Positions 17,459-25,304 are shown, counted from the stretch's first letter. The stretch: 64,000 nucleotides of DNA from Alicyclobacillus sp. SP_1 (GCF_024706985.1 NZ_JAMCCX010000012.1:1-64000), one strand, 5' to 3'. Numbers and translations: made by a program. The notes: generated by a model from the sequence alone, not told the origin.

Positions 17459-18001
17459 TTAACCCTGATGCGACTGAATATCCCTTTTCCACGTTCCAAG
17501 CAGCCATGTGTCGAGTTCAGGCGAGTATAGACGTAATTTTTGTGTACTATCCGCAGACTGAAAATCGATATATCCTTGAGCATATTTACACACGGTTGAG
17601 CTCCCTGTTGTTGTACAGGTGTTTGCAGGCTGAATCAAAATATCCATCCCATCCGTCAGTTGCATAACGAGCGTTGTCGGACCTTCGGACGGCATCGGTT
17701 GATGTGGATTTTCGTTACCCACCGCTTGGGCTGTGCGTAACCAGCCAAGCACTTTTTGTAGAACTGTTCGATCATGTGCTGAAGTTGGTGTCAGGATAGC
17801 TGAACCATTCGGATTGGGAATATTTAACGACACTCTAGCAACTTTGATTTCACTCAATGTCGGCGCAGTCATTGACGATGGTTGAATTACAGAACTTCTG
17901 GCCAACTTCGACCCATCCACGAACTTGCTGGTATTTGAAACGGTTGAACAACCAGTTATGAATAGTACGATGGCTAATACCGTTACCGGGAACAGCTTCA
18001 C
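17459..18001 (-). CDS. Lipoprotein of unknown function
   Basis: This 180-aa protein has a lipoprotein signal (KLFPVTVLAIVLFITGCST) with the lipobox ITGC. GTG 18001 is taken as the start because GGAGGTGA lies 5 bp upstream; a longer frame to 18052 lacks this. The mature domain, about 160 aa, has a beta-rich pattern with a Cys pair in TCTTGSSTVCKYA that could form a disulfide. I recognise no family. It is one of three predicted lipoproteins in this part of the window and lies upstream of the G1-propeptide-like gene on the same strand, separated by about 165 bp. Confidence 0.72.
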   Translation of the reverse strand: MKLFPVTVLAIVLFITGCSTVSNTSKFVDGSKLARSSVIQPSSMTAPTLSEIKVARVSLNIPNPNGSAILTPTSAHDRTVLQKVLGWLRTAQAVGNENPHQPMPSEGPTTLVMQLTDGMDILIQPANTCTTTGSSTVCKYAQGYIDFQSADSTQKLRLYSPELDTWLLGTWKRDIQSHQG

Positions 18002-18160
18002 GTGAATCACCTCCATGTAGCATAGACGCACGAAGTGTTCTCGCCGTTTCATATGGATGCAACCAAATACGCTATCCGTTAGCTCGGGTGCCCCCTTGTT
18101 CGCTGGTCAGCGAGAATTGTAGACATTCGTTCGACATAAGCTAAATCAGGGGGGTTGTCC

Positions 18161-18424
18161 GTGTCTGTACGAACGAGATGTGCATTCTCGATGGCTTGTA
18201 TTTCTCTCGTCTACTTAGGCTATTTGTACTTTCGTTGGGCAATGTATTGGCTCACTGGTGGACAACGAAGTTGGACAATGTTTGATGTATTCCCGTTCTT
18301 TCACTTCCGTTGGCTTACAACTTTCACCAGTCTGCTCAACACAGTTCTACTTATCACCCTTTGTGCTTGGGTTATTTGGGGTGCGTTATTCATTTTGGAT
18401 GGCATCCAAAATGAAAAGAACTAG
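18161..18424 (+). CDS. Small two-helix membrane protein
   Basis: This 87-aa protein begins at GTG 18161, six bases after GGGGGG. Two hydrophobic segments are visible, around residues 9-27 (FSMACISLVYLGYLYFRW) and 57-80 (LLNTVLLITLCAWVIWGALFI), joined by a loop rich in Trp and Phe. It ends with a short charged tail. No family is recognised. It sits between two minus-strand lipoprotein genes, alone on its strand. Confidence 0.6.
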   Translation: MSVRTRCAFSMACISLVYLGYLYFRWAMYWLTGGQRSWTMFDVFPFFHFRWLTTFTSLLNTVLLITLCAWVIWGALFILDGIQNEKN

Positions 18425-18458
18425 TTTTTCAATAGGATGCCAACCGAGAACTCCGTTC

Positions 18459-19124
18459 TCATTTTTGCATCACCCATCCTGCATCGGATGGACTCCGAAA
18501 ATCAGTAACTTGTGTTGCAATGTACTCATTGGGAGGGCCGATCAGAACAAATAACACGGCATCTCCTTGATGAATTACGGAAGTAGCTTGTGACGCTCCA
18601 AAGCCATTCATGGATACCTTCGTGTAGGGTGCGAGATGAATCGAAACCAGTTCATTAGTGGCTTTCATGGCACGGCTGTCATGCGTTGTTTGACTGTCAT
18701 ACAGAACCTTTTGAATAACCATGCGACTTGAATTGATGGACTTCACGATGCCCGCAAAGCCCTGATCTGGCATGCTCTCCATGATTTGACCTGTATTCGT
18801 CATAACGGACATGTCTTCTCCGATGAACAAATCGAGCGTATCTCCGTTACTTTGCCAGTGATCAGATGAAACGAATTGTCCAGCCGGAAGTTTGACTTTG
18901 ACTTCTGCCTTATGGTTCATGCTACTTTTCTTGATTTCCGTGACGTTCTTCAGCACTGCATACGATGGACTCCCCGTTTGTATGGACGCAATGGTTCCAT
19001 CTATCTGAGGGTCGAATGCTGCAGGTGCCGATGAGGTTCCACCGTTTGGTGCGGGCACTTGAGCAGTTCCGCACCCTACAAGCAAGAGCGAACCAAGCAT
19101 CATCAATACCAAGTTGCTTTTCAC
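18459..19124 (-). CDS. Lipoprotein of unknown function
   Basis: This 221-aa predicted lipoprotein has the signal KSNLVLMMLGSLLLVGCGT with lipobox LVGC. The first GTG with an appropriate ribosome site (GGCGGTGG) is 19124; 21 further in-frame codons upstream have none. The mature part begins with a low-complexity Pro/Ser/Gly linker (PAPNGGTSSAPAAFD) and continues as a beta-rich domain with repeated Val/Lys strands (KAEVKVKLPAG, FAGIVKSINSS, YTKVSMNGF). No family is recognised. The linker and anchor suggest a domain exposed beyond the membrane, within the cell wall. Confidence 0.72.
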   Translation of the reverse strand: MKSNLVLMMLGSLLLVGCGTAQVPAPNGGTSSAPAAFDPQIDGTIASIQTGSPSYAVLKNVTEIKKSSMNHKAEVKVKLPAGQFVSSDHWQSNGDTLDLFIGEDMSVMTNTGQIMESMPDQGFAGIVKSINSSRMVIQKVLYDSQTTHDSRAMKATNELVSIHLAPYTKVSMNGFGASQATSVIHQGDAVLFVLIGPPNEYIATQVTDFRSPSDAGWVMQK

Positions 19125-19568
19125 ACGACCACCGCCTCTTGAAACCAGACGCATCAACCATGCTAGCCGTTGCATGTAGTCGTTCATCCTGATCTTGGCA
19201 ATAAAAAAAATGACACAGAGGTGAAATCATGTGCTTGAAATCGGCTCTCTACGAGGGTAACAGTTCCTCACCACGGAACTAGAGCGTGAAGTTCTTTGAA
19301 CTACTAATTGAGGAACCATCGAAGGCACAGCGGTAATTTTGTTCTTGTCCGAAGGAACCCTTCTTTTGCTTTTGGATACAGTTCTTCGGGATGAGTCTAA
19401 GGCGAAATGTTTGTGATCAATCTGACGTTATAAAGTTGTAACCTGTGCCTATTCCGTGCAGATTGGACATAAACCTGTATGGTGTAATATGGATGTGACC
19501 GAACCTTGTTGACCGAGCAAACTAACAGCTCAAAACCTTCTATCACAGTGTATAAGGAGAGATACATA

Positions 19569-20309
19569 TTGAACGGAAAGGTTGTACTTGTTACCGGCGG
19601 TGGCCGTGGAATTGGTGCAGAAACAGCGAGAATTCTTGCCAGTCGAGGTGCGGCAGTTGTCGTTAATTATTTGTCGAACAGTGAAGCAGCCAATTCGCTA
19701 GTGGATGAACTCACGAAACGAGGCAGTCAGGCGTTGGCGATTCAGGCCGATGTTCGCGATGAAGAGCAGGTTCAACACCTTGTCAGCACTACGGTCGATA
19801 AATTTGGTCGTATTGACGCATTGGTGAGCAACGCTGCGATGAGTTTTGTCCGCAAGCCATTTTTAGAAATGAGCTGGTCAGAGTTTTCCCCGAAGCTAAA
19901 TGATGAGTTAAAAGCTGCGTTCACGTTGACTCAGGTTGTACTACCTCACATGATCCAAAACCGTTATGGGAGAATTGTTTATGTATCAACGGGCTTAGCC
20001 AACCATCCACAAGTCCCATTCATTGCGCACGGAACAGCCAAGGCAGGACTAAGCTCCTTCGGGAAGTATATTGCCAAAGAGTTTGGGGCGCATGGAATCA
20101 CAGCGAATGTGGTGTCACCCGGTCTTGTCGAGACGGAACGTACACAATTCCAGACAGAAGAATTCAAAAAAAGAATGTCAAACATGACCCCACTCGGTCG
20201 TATTGCGAAACCGGAAGACATTGCCCGCGTTATAGCGTTTTATGTGAGCGATGACAGTCAGTTTATGACAGGTTCCAACGTATCGGTTGATGGTGGATTA
20301 TCTCTGTAA
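19569..20309 (+). CDS. Short-chain dehydrogenase/reductase-like protein, Tyr replaced by His
   Basis: This 246-aa protein has the SDR fold: the NAD(P)-binding TGGGRGIG near the N terminus, the NNAG-equivalent SNAAM, the catalytic-serine strand YVSTG and the C-terminal VSVDGGLSL, much like FabG. At the active site the usual Y-x-x-x-K reads H-G-T-A-K (in AHGTAKAGL), so the general-acid tyrosine is replaced by histidine while the lysine is kept. Either the chemistry is altered or the enzyme is not a normal oxidoreductase. TTG 19569 is chosen as start since AAGGAG lies 9 bp upstream and the product begins NGKVVLVTGG. It is monocistronic and followed by a strong hairpin. Confidence 0.88.
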   Translation: MNGKVVLVTGGGRGIGAETARILASRGAAVVVNYLSNSEAANSLVDELTKRGSQALAIQADVRDEEQVQHLVSTTVDKFGRIDALVSNAAMSFVRKPFLEMSWSEFSPKLNDELKAAFTLTQVVLPHMIQNRYGRIVYVSTGLANHPQVPFIAHGTAKAGLSSFGKYIAKEFGAHGITANVVSPGLVETERTQFQTEEFKKRMSNMTPLGRIAKPEDIARVIAFYVSDDSQFMTGSNVSVDGGLSL

Positions 20310-20420
20310 CCGTGGTACAAACAACTACGGTCAGTGTCGCGGAATTTGATTCCGATGAAATAGGTTGGCGTTTTAGTTGCTGAAATGGCCTTCTCAAGCA
20401 AGCCTTGTTTATCATTACCT

Positions 20421-20457
20421 GAACCCCCGCCACGTTTTAGGCCGTTGGCGGGGGTTC
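20421..20457 (+). terminator. Strong hairpin between convergent genes
   Basis: GAACCCCCGCC (20421-20431) pairs perfectly with GGCGGGGGTTC (20447-20457), an 11-bp stem. It lies between the SDR gene (plus) and the HTH regulator gene (minus) and probably terminates transcription from both sides. Confidence 0.75.
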
Positions 20458-20465
20458 GTTCAGTA

Positions 20466-21032
20466 TCAATCATCAAAATCATATCCCCTGCTTCCGTCAT
20501 CCTCTTTAATTTTGCACAACTCTCTCACAATTGGAATAAACGCCTTTCCTTGTCCCTCGTTTAACCACGCCAGTTCCCTGACCAATTCCTTCGAAGCATC
20601 CCGCTCCACAAAACCAAATTGCTGAAAAGCAATACCTGCTTCCGCACTTTTCACTAAAAGCTTCAGCACCTTGTGTGGCACCATCGCGTCTAGGAAAGAC
20701 TCCTCCCCGTTATCCAACAGCCTTATGTACTTTGCAAGCGCAGCCCCTAGCTTGTCAGCAAGGTCGTAAACCCTTACCCGCAAGTCCTCCATCGATTCGT
20801 CATTTGACTCGGCTTCATCCGGTAGGTACCCGGCCAACACCATCATGCGGTGGACACTCGCCCCCGGAACATGCGGCGCAATTTTGCGCAGAAACTTAGG
20901 GGAGATGTTCTCCCCACCCAACACTCGATAAAAGTAGCTGGCACTCATTTGGGCTTTCTCTGCGACAAATTTGCCCGTAGTTCCGTGTTCATCGAGTAAA
21001 CCTTGAACGTACTGCTGAACGGTCATAGTCAT
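20466..21032 (-). CDS. HTH (XRE-like) regulator of the plasmid-like module
   Basis: This 188-aa protein has an N-terminal helix-turn-helix of the XRE type (KFVAEKAQMSASYFYRVLGGENISPKFLRKIA) followed by HRMMVLAGYLPDE, an arrangement common in phage and plasmid repressors. The remainder is helical and acidic, ending YDFDD, probably for oligomer formation. ATG 21032 has GGGTGG five bases upstream. Its upstream region (21050-21345) holds several copies of an AAAGTTACC-type motif, likely operators, and beyond these the first GGTCACA array. It may regulate itself and possibly the replication genes, or bind the arrays; neither is shown by the sequence alone. Confidence 0.8.
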   Translation of the reverse strand: MTMTVQQYVQGLLDEHGTTGKFVAEKAQMSASYFYRVLGGENISPKFLRKIAPHVPGASVHRMMVLAGYLPDEAESNDESMEDLRVRVYDLADKLGAALAKYIRLLDNGEESFLDAMVPHKVLKLLVKSAEAGIAFQQFGFVERDASKELVRELAWLNEGQGKAFIPIVRELCKIKEDDGSRGYDFDD

Positions 21033-21050
21033 GTTCGCCACCCTGTTGTT

Positions 21051-21342
21051 AAAGTTACCTTTTAGTTCACCAAATTCCAGAAACGATCAATTTCGAGCAA
21101 CTATATTTTACTCCTAAATTCATAGGTTTGCGACAATAAAGTTATGTATTTGTTCATCAAAATAGAAAACAAAGTATTTATACTTACTAAAAAGTAACTT
21201 TAATATGTCGTTTTTGTTTATGACAAATGTCATCAATAACATTTTACGTATCTAAAAACAAACACCAGTTGAAAACTATACATTACCTTTAAGTAACCAA
21301 CAATTAGATACATTCACAATCAGATGAACAAAAAGGTAATCA
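21051..21342. promoter_or_regulatory. AAAGTTACC-type operator candidates upstream of the HTH gene
   Basis: Related motifs occur at 21051-21065 (AAAGTTACCTTTTAG), 21186-21202 inverted (CTAAAAAGTAACTTTAA), 21282-21298 (ATTACCTTTAAGTAACC, itself palindromic) and 21331-21341 (AAAAAGGTAAT). They lie in AT-rich DNA immediately before the HTH gene, as expected for repressor operators. A related AAAGTTG palindrome lies at 24754-24771. Confidence 0.5.
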
Positions 21343-21367
21343 TCTGTCACATTCCATCATCCCATCC

Positions 21368-21460
21368 GGTCACAAACCATGCTTGTTTTGGTCACAAGAA
21401 TCGATTCTCCGGTCACAAAAACTACCCTTTCTGGTCACAAAACAGGGTATTTCGGTCACA
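21368..21460 (+). repeat. Array A, left arm: five GGTCACA boxes
   Basis: GGTCACA begins at 21368, 21390, 21411, 21433 and 21454, that is every 21 or 22 bp, or two helical turns, so the boxes lie on the same face of the DNA. Bases outside the heptamer vary, apart from a tendency to TT before and AA after. Only this orientation occurs in this arm. It is mirrored by the arm at 21797-21928. Confidence 0.9.
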
Positions 21461-21796
21461 GAAAACTGGAAACGAATTATTGGGGCAGTAGGATGCGACG
21501 GCGTTTTTGTGGAAGAAATCATGCTTTTTCCGGGTCTTGTGACCAGCTTTTCGGTGGGGTGTGCATATACATTGCGCTTATATTGATCACGTGACCATGG
21601 AACATGGAACTGGACACTCATTAGGAAAGGACAGACCAAAGTAAGAACAAAATCTCGCGCGTGTATGCACACAGTATTGCAGCAGGGTGTCACAAAACCC
21701 TTATATATATAATATTATTGGTAATAAATATTATATATATAATCTACTGCGAGTAGCATTTCCCGCATTTTCGCCCCCTCACATTTTCCAAATTTC
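21461..21796. other. Array A core: shared motifs and AT-rich segment
   Basis: The core between the two arms holds one inverted box (TGTGACC, 21538), the 13-mer GTGTGCATATACA (21559-21571), TGATCACGTG (21584-21593), a GGTGTCACAAAA near 21686, and an almost pure A/T stretch (21700-21742). The same elements in the same order are found in the core of array B. An AT-rich segment flanked by regularly phased boxes is the classic plan of an iteron-type replication origin, but a partition site or regulatory region is also possible. Confidence 0.7.
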
Positions 21797-21928
21797 TGTG
21801 ACCGAAGTACCCCGTTTTGTGACCAAAACAGCCCTGTTTTGTGACCAAAACAGCCCTGTTTTGTGACCAAGAACAGCGTTTTTGTGACCAAGAACAGCGT
21901 TTTTGTGACCAAGAACAGCGTTTTTGTG
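21797..21928 (-). repeat. Array A, right arm: inverted boxes, interrupted by the IS
   Basis: TGTGACC (the inverse of GGTCACA) begins at 21797, 21818, 21840, 21862, 21883 and 21904; a seventh starts at 21925 and is cut after TGTG by the insertion sequence. It resumes beyond the IS with TGTGACC at 24029 and TGTGACA at 24050. Counting through the duplication, the 21-22 bp period is kept, giving eight boxes in the arm before the insertion. Consecutive units carry nearly identical spacers (ACCAAGAACAGCG), suggesting recent duplication. Confidence 0.9.
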
Positions 21929-21994
21929 CTCATCTTTGACAGCCCCCTAGGCCCAGCAAGGGATTGTAGGGGGTATTTTGCCCTACAACCCAAA

Positions 21995-22017
21995 GAGCCC
22001 CAATCTAGTTGGGGCCT
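21995..22017 (-). terminator. Transposase gene terminator
   Basis: GCCCCAA and TTGGGGC form a stem (about 21995-22013) just beyond the transposase stop, inside the IS end. A further small stem GTAGGG/CCCTAC lies at 21966-21986. Confidence 0.55.
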
Positions 22018-22034
22018 TCAAGTCTGAATTCGGA

Positions 22035-23834
22035 CTAAACGAGGGTGCCGGATGAGGTCTGACGTAGGTGGATGGCCTTCGCAGGAAGCGGAACGTTCAG
22101 TGCCTTGAGCACCTGAACCAGGTTTTGTGGCGGAGGTGGTACGCTAAGGAACTCTTTCCCGAGAAACTCAGCCTTCATGACGTGCCAGCGGGCCAGCTCC
22201 TTTACAATTCCCTCGCCGGTGTACCATCGATCATTAAGTTCTTTCAATCGTTGCTCACGCTCCGCAGCGTTGTCTATCTGCTTCGCTTCGTGTTCACGCT
22301 GTTCCCACCAGCGGCGGTACATCACTTGAATCTCCTGCTCGAACAGATACGCAAGTACACAGACGAATATGTGGCCACGAACGCGCTTCTCATTCCAGTG
22401 GTAGACCGGACCTACGTCCAGGAAGTTCTTAATCTCTCTGAACGCCCGTTCCACGTTCATCAATGTTTTGTATGAAGTGACCACCTGCTCAGCAGGTAAA
22501 TTGGTGTTGGTCTTAATGACAAACTTTCCGTCTCGGAGCGATTCCTTGGCAAGCGCCTCTTCCTTGCGTTTGTACGAGAGCTTCTCGTCAGTGAACTGCA
22601 CTTCAAGAAACGCTTGTACACCTTTTTTCGTGAGGATGTCACCGACCTTGAGCATCACAGACTGTGTGCTTGTCTTGCGATCGCGGTGGGGGTTCTCCAG
22701 CCACGCCTGGTATTCTGACAATGCAATCTCAGCTTCCTCTAACGCGGACACACGGAAGGCTTCGTCTGTCTTTGCTTTGATCGGATTGTGGCAGAGAATG
22801 TAGCGGGCATCTTGCCCTTTCTCATCATCCTCGACTGCAGATGCAGGCACCTCGAGGTAGCTAAGGTTACCGCGTAGCTCAGTGTAGGCTGAGATGTCGT
22901 TGTACTTTGCCAATAACGCGTCACTGACTACACGACCTCGTTTGTGGTAGCCCACAATGTAGGGATACTTGAGCTCTGCCAACAACTCGGTGTTCTTTTT
23001 GGTGACCATGCCACGGTCCCCGACGAAGACACACTGTTCAACGGAGAACTCATTCTTCAAACGTTCCAGAATCTCTTTGACGGTCTTCTTGTCCGGTGTG
23101 TTCCCTGCAAAGACTTCATGGGTGATTGGCAGGCCATCTTGTGTTACGAGCAGGCCCAGTTCAACCTGTTCCAGGTCTGGCCGGTGGGTTCGGGAATACC
23201 CATGTTCACCAATCGGGCAGTGGTGACCACTGAGGTGCGTACTGGTAAGGTCATAGAGTACCAACGACAAACGAAAGCTCAAGAGGTCGGTGAGTCGTCG
23301 GTAGATGAGCTTCTCCAGCTGTGGCTTCATGTCCATGAGGTGATCCAAGGCTCGGTAGAAATGTTGGAGCTGCCAGGGTTCATCGCCGGACTCAGGGAGA
23401 TACATGTCCTCAATGGTGTGGAACAGGTCCAGCTTGCTTGACGGGTTCATCAAGCGATTACAGACCATTGCTTTCACGTACCGGGCCACATCAAATGTGA
23501 CTTGTCGGTCTTTCAGTCCGTCCTGTATAGCCTTAGTGAGTCCGAGTTGGTCCCACAAAAATTGAACCACGTAGGGAACGCCGAAGGAGAGGGTAGACTT
23601 AGGGTCGAAATCCTCAATCGAACCAGAGGTACGGTTTTGTAGGAGGGATTCTAAGGTGCGAATGAACTGTTGAATCTCTTCCTCCGAGTAGCCATCAACG
23701 TTACCAAGACTAGCAATCCGACGCTTTTTGACAGTCTTTCCCTCGCGATAGGATTCAACAATATGCATGTACCTGTAGGTGCGACCATCGGGGCGTTTTG
23801 TGGATACAATTTGTGCGAACACAGGGCTCACCAC
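22035..23834 (-). CDS. IS1634-family transposase
   Basis: This 599-aa DDE transposase fills the insertion sequence. The N terminus has the family pattern FAQIVSTKRPDGRTYRYMHIVESYREGK. The catalytic triad is visible as Asp195 in LVLYDLTST, Asp273 in FVGDRGM and a Glu near residue 470 in NVERAFREIKNFL; the region VRGHIFVCVLAYLFE follows, as in the IS4-related superfamily. The start is one of two consecutive GTG codons at 23834 with only a weak ribosome site, and no frameshift is needed. The complete frame and intact element ends suggest that it can still transpose. Confidence 0.94.
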   Translation of the reverse strand: MVSPVFAQIVSTKRPDGRTYRYMHIVESYREGKTVKKRRIASLGNVDGYSEEEIQQFIRTLESLLQNRTSGSIEDFDPKSTLSFGVPYVVQFLWDQLGLTKAIQDGLKDRQVTFDVARYVKAMVCNRLMNPSSKLDLFHTIEDMYLPESGDEPWQLQHFYRALDHLMDMKPQLEKLIYRRLTDLLSFRLSLVLYDLTSTHLSGHHCPIGEHGYSRTHRPDLEQVELGLLVTQDGLPITHEVFAGNTPDKKTVKEILERLKNEFSVEQCVFVGDRGMVTKKNTELLAELKYPYIVGYHKRGRVVSDALLAKYNDISAYTELRGNLSYLEVPASAVEDDEKGQDARYILCHNPIKAKTDEAFRVSALEEAEIALSEYQAWLENPHRDRKTSTQSVMLKVGDILTKKGVQAFLEVQFTDEKLSYKRKEEALAKESLRDGKFVIKTNTNLPAEQVVTSYKTLMNVERAFREIKNFLDVGPVYHWNEKRVRGHIFVCVLAYLFEQEIQVMYRRWWEQREHEAKQIDNAAEREQRLKELNDRWYTGEGIVKELARWHVMKAEFLGKEFLSVPPPPQNLVQVLKALNVPLPAKAIHLRQTSSGTLV

Positions 23835-23966
23835 CGCCTACATTATTACCTACAAATATATAACCAATAGACATACAAATCAAGATAAAAGTTATCCACT
23901 GTCCAAACACTTTTTGACCTACATTTTCAGTGTCAAAACAGGACTTATCAACAGAAAAACCGCGCA

Positions 23967-23988
23967 GCAGCGCGGTTTCGAGACCTAG
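23967..23988. terminator. Hairpin upstream of the transposase gene
   Basis: AACCGCGC and GCGCGGTT form an 8-bp GC-rich stem with an AGCA loop just inside the right IS end and about 135 bp before the transposase start. Such stems can block read-through transcription or translation from outside and keep transposase levels low. Confidence 0.5.
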
Positions 23989-24028
23989 ATGACTGAGTTT
24001 TCAACAGCTAAACTGTCAAAGATGAGTT

Positions 24029-24056
24029 TGTGACCAGAAACGCAGTTTTTGTGACA
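24029..24056 (-). repeat. Array A, displaced end of the right arm
   Basis: TGTGACC at 24029 and TGTGACA at 24050 lie directly beyond the right IS end, 21 bp apart. They are the end of the right arm of array A, separated from it by the IS insertion. Confidence 0.85.
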
Positions 24057-24423
24057 AGCAGTCAAAATGACTCCAAATCCTATTCTCACTTGTTATCGGA
24101 TGTACATTCCAAGGGATTCTCATTTTCACTGACGCCGCCAAACCGTCAAACACCAAATCCAATTGCACTATTGCTAGACTCTCTAAACCGCGCCACACGT
24201 TCATTTTTGGGGTTCTAGCATGTGTTCAGGTGCCACTAAGATGTTTGTACCGAAAGGCCCTATACTGGGCTATAACACGGCTTTTCGGGCCGCTAATTTA
24301 ATTCAGCGAGAAGTCTTTACAGACGTAGAACAAGCGGGGAGCGGGTGTGACGGGACTACAACAAAAACAGCCCGATCCCTCGCAGTTGTGCGAGAAACCG
24401 GGCTGTCTTTGAGTTCTTTGCAG
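24057..24423. other. Intergenic stretch with two hairpins
   Basis: No gene is supported. A 10-bp stem with one mismatch (CCGAAAGGCC, 24250-24259; GGCTTTTCGG, 24279-24288) lies in the middle, and the terminator of the next gene at its right end. In a relaxation-type replicon a hairpin of this sort could be part of a nick or single-strand origin, but nothing in the sequence proves it. Confidence 0.4.
24369..24415 (-). terminator. Terminator of the 90-aa protein gene
   Basis: ACAGCCCG pairs with CGGGCTGT, with an inner stem CTCGCA/TGCGAG. On the minus strand the outer stem is followed by TTTTTGTTG. It lies directly after the stop codon at 24424. Confidence 0.75.
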
Positions 24424-24696
24424 TCACAGTGCGATGTAGAAAACCGAACCGTTGGCGGCATCCCAAGTCGCGCCAACCGGCCTGCCACTGAAGCAGTCGT
24501 CCGTCACTCGTTCCATTCCTTCTGCTTGGCCAAATTCCTGCGCCGAGGCGACGTAGATGTTGCCCGTGTGTCGCGTCGAAAGACGAGCGACTTCTTGTAG
24601 GCCATCATCTGTGACGACTTCAAATAAAATCGGTTTGCAGCTGTAGGAATTAGGTTCATAAACGAAATACAGCGTCGCGCTCAGTTTTCGAATCAA
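24424..24696 (-). CDS. Hypothetical 90-aa protein of the plasmid-like module
   Basis: This 90-aa protein is not recognised. It starts at TTG 24696 with GGAG eight bases upstream and ends just before a strong terminator, so it is very probably a real gene. The sequence is acidic and beta-rich by eye, with no membrane segment and three cysteines. Its ribosome binding site lies within the 3' arm of a perfect 10-bp hairpin (24700-24731), so translation may be controlled. It lies between the two GGTCACA arrays, together with the replication-relaxation gene, and was probably part of the same module before the IS inserted. Confidence 0.65.
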   Translation of the reverse strand: MIRKLSATLYFVYEPNSYSCKPILFEVVTDDGLQEVARLSTRHTGNIYVASAQEFGQAEGMERVTDDCFSGRPVGATWDAANGSVFYIAL

Positions 24697-24699
24697 GAA

Positions 24700-24731
24700 T
24701 ACGCACTCCTTTCATACTTTCGGAGTGCGTA
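24700..24731 (-). promoter_or_regulatory. Leader hairpin that hides a ribosome binding site
   Basis: TACGCACTCC (24700-24709) and GGAGTGCGTA (24722-24731) form a perfect 10-bp stem with a 12-nt loop. On the minus strand the 3' arm carries the GGAG (24706-24709) serving TTG 24696. A stem this strong would keep the site closed unless it is opened by temperature, a protein or a passing ribosome. Confidence 0.6.
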
Positions 24732-25034
24732 TGACAAGTTGCAGGAGCTTTCTAAAGTTGAAAACAACTTTAACCCTTAATCGCCCGAATAAGCCCCCAT
24801 AAAGAGTTTGACGACCAATTTATCCTGTCATACGTGGAAAATTGCTCAAAACCGAAAATGGAGCCGAATCCGGCGGTGTTACGAATTGTGCTATAGGCAT
24901 ATATTCCAAACCAACCATTTATAAGGAGTCAAATTGACCCTATACCGACGAAGACGGAACCCCTCCCCAAAGTCGTTCCATGCTTCAACGAGCGTTCTGG
25001 CAACCCTCTGGTGAGCTGGAGGTACGAAAGTGAA
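24732..25034. other. Intergenic stretch, operator-like palindrome only
   Basis: Contains the palindrome AAAGTTG-AAAA-CAACTTT (24754-24771), similar to the motifs before the HTH gene, and probably the promoter of the 90-aa protein. No gene is supported. Confidence 0.4.
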
Positions 25035-25062
25035 AAGCCGACCCGGACAGCCCGGATCGGCT
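25035..25062 (-). terminator. Terminator of the replication-relaxation operon
   Basis: GCCGATCCGG and CCGGGTCGGC form a stem with one mismatch, followed on the minus strand by TTTT. It begins at the stop codon of the 80-aa protein, so the two-gene transcript should end here. Confidence 0.75.
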
Positions 25063-25304
25063 CAGTCAAAATTAGCTCCTACGATGTTCAAAAGGATAGT
25101 TTCCATGTGTACCCAGCCATGTACCAGAACTTCGTTTTCGACGTTCGGAGTCTTGGTAAGATGATGGTCCGGGTTCGGTATCATCGCGGCAAAGTCAAAG
25201 TCTACCCTACCTATAATCTCTTGAACCGCATATGGTTCCAACGAAACTTGGTTCTCCCAAAGGGGGATCAACCAGCCAACCGCCTCCGGCGTTCTCGTTT
25301 TCAC
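25062..25304 (-). CDS. Hypothetical 80-aa protein, partner of the relaxation protein
   Basis: This 80-aa protein is not recognised. It starts at GTG 25304, 18 bp after the stop of the replication-relaxation gene, with only a weak purine-rich ribosome site, and ends exactly before a terminator hairpin. This position supports a real second gene of the operon. The sequence is acidic, with a hydrophobic but not membrane-like C-terminal part (LVHGWVHMETILLNIVGANFD). The role is unknown; a small accessory replication or copy-control protein would fit the context. Confidence 0.5.
   Translation of the reverse strand: MKTRTPEAVGWLIPLWENQVSLEPYAVQEIIGRVDFDFAAMIPNPDHHLTKTPNVENEVLVHGWVHMETILLNIVGANFD

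Larger units (their letters stand above)
21929..24026. mobile_element. IS1634-family insertion sequence, complete
   Basis: A 2,098-bp element bounded by the perfect 14-bp inverted repeats CTCATCTTTGACAG (21929-21942) and CTGTCAAAGATGAG (24013-24026), with the 6-bp direct duplication TTTGTG at 21923-21928 and 24027-24032. It contains one intact transposase gene. Intact ends, duplication and reading frame point to recent insertion and a probably active copy. It lies inside the seventh box of the right arm of array A. Confidence 0.93.

Noticed and set aside
21368-21928. CRISPR-like regular repeats
   Set aside because: The repeat is only 7 bp with a 21-22 bp period, the spacers are partly alike, the two arms are inverted relative to each other, and no cas genes are near.
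24250-24288. Plasmid nick site (oriT) hairpin
   Set aside because: A plausible stem with one mismatch, but no known nick motif was identified, so it is listed only as an intergenic hairpin.
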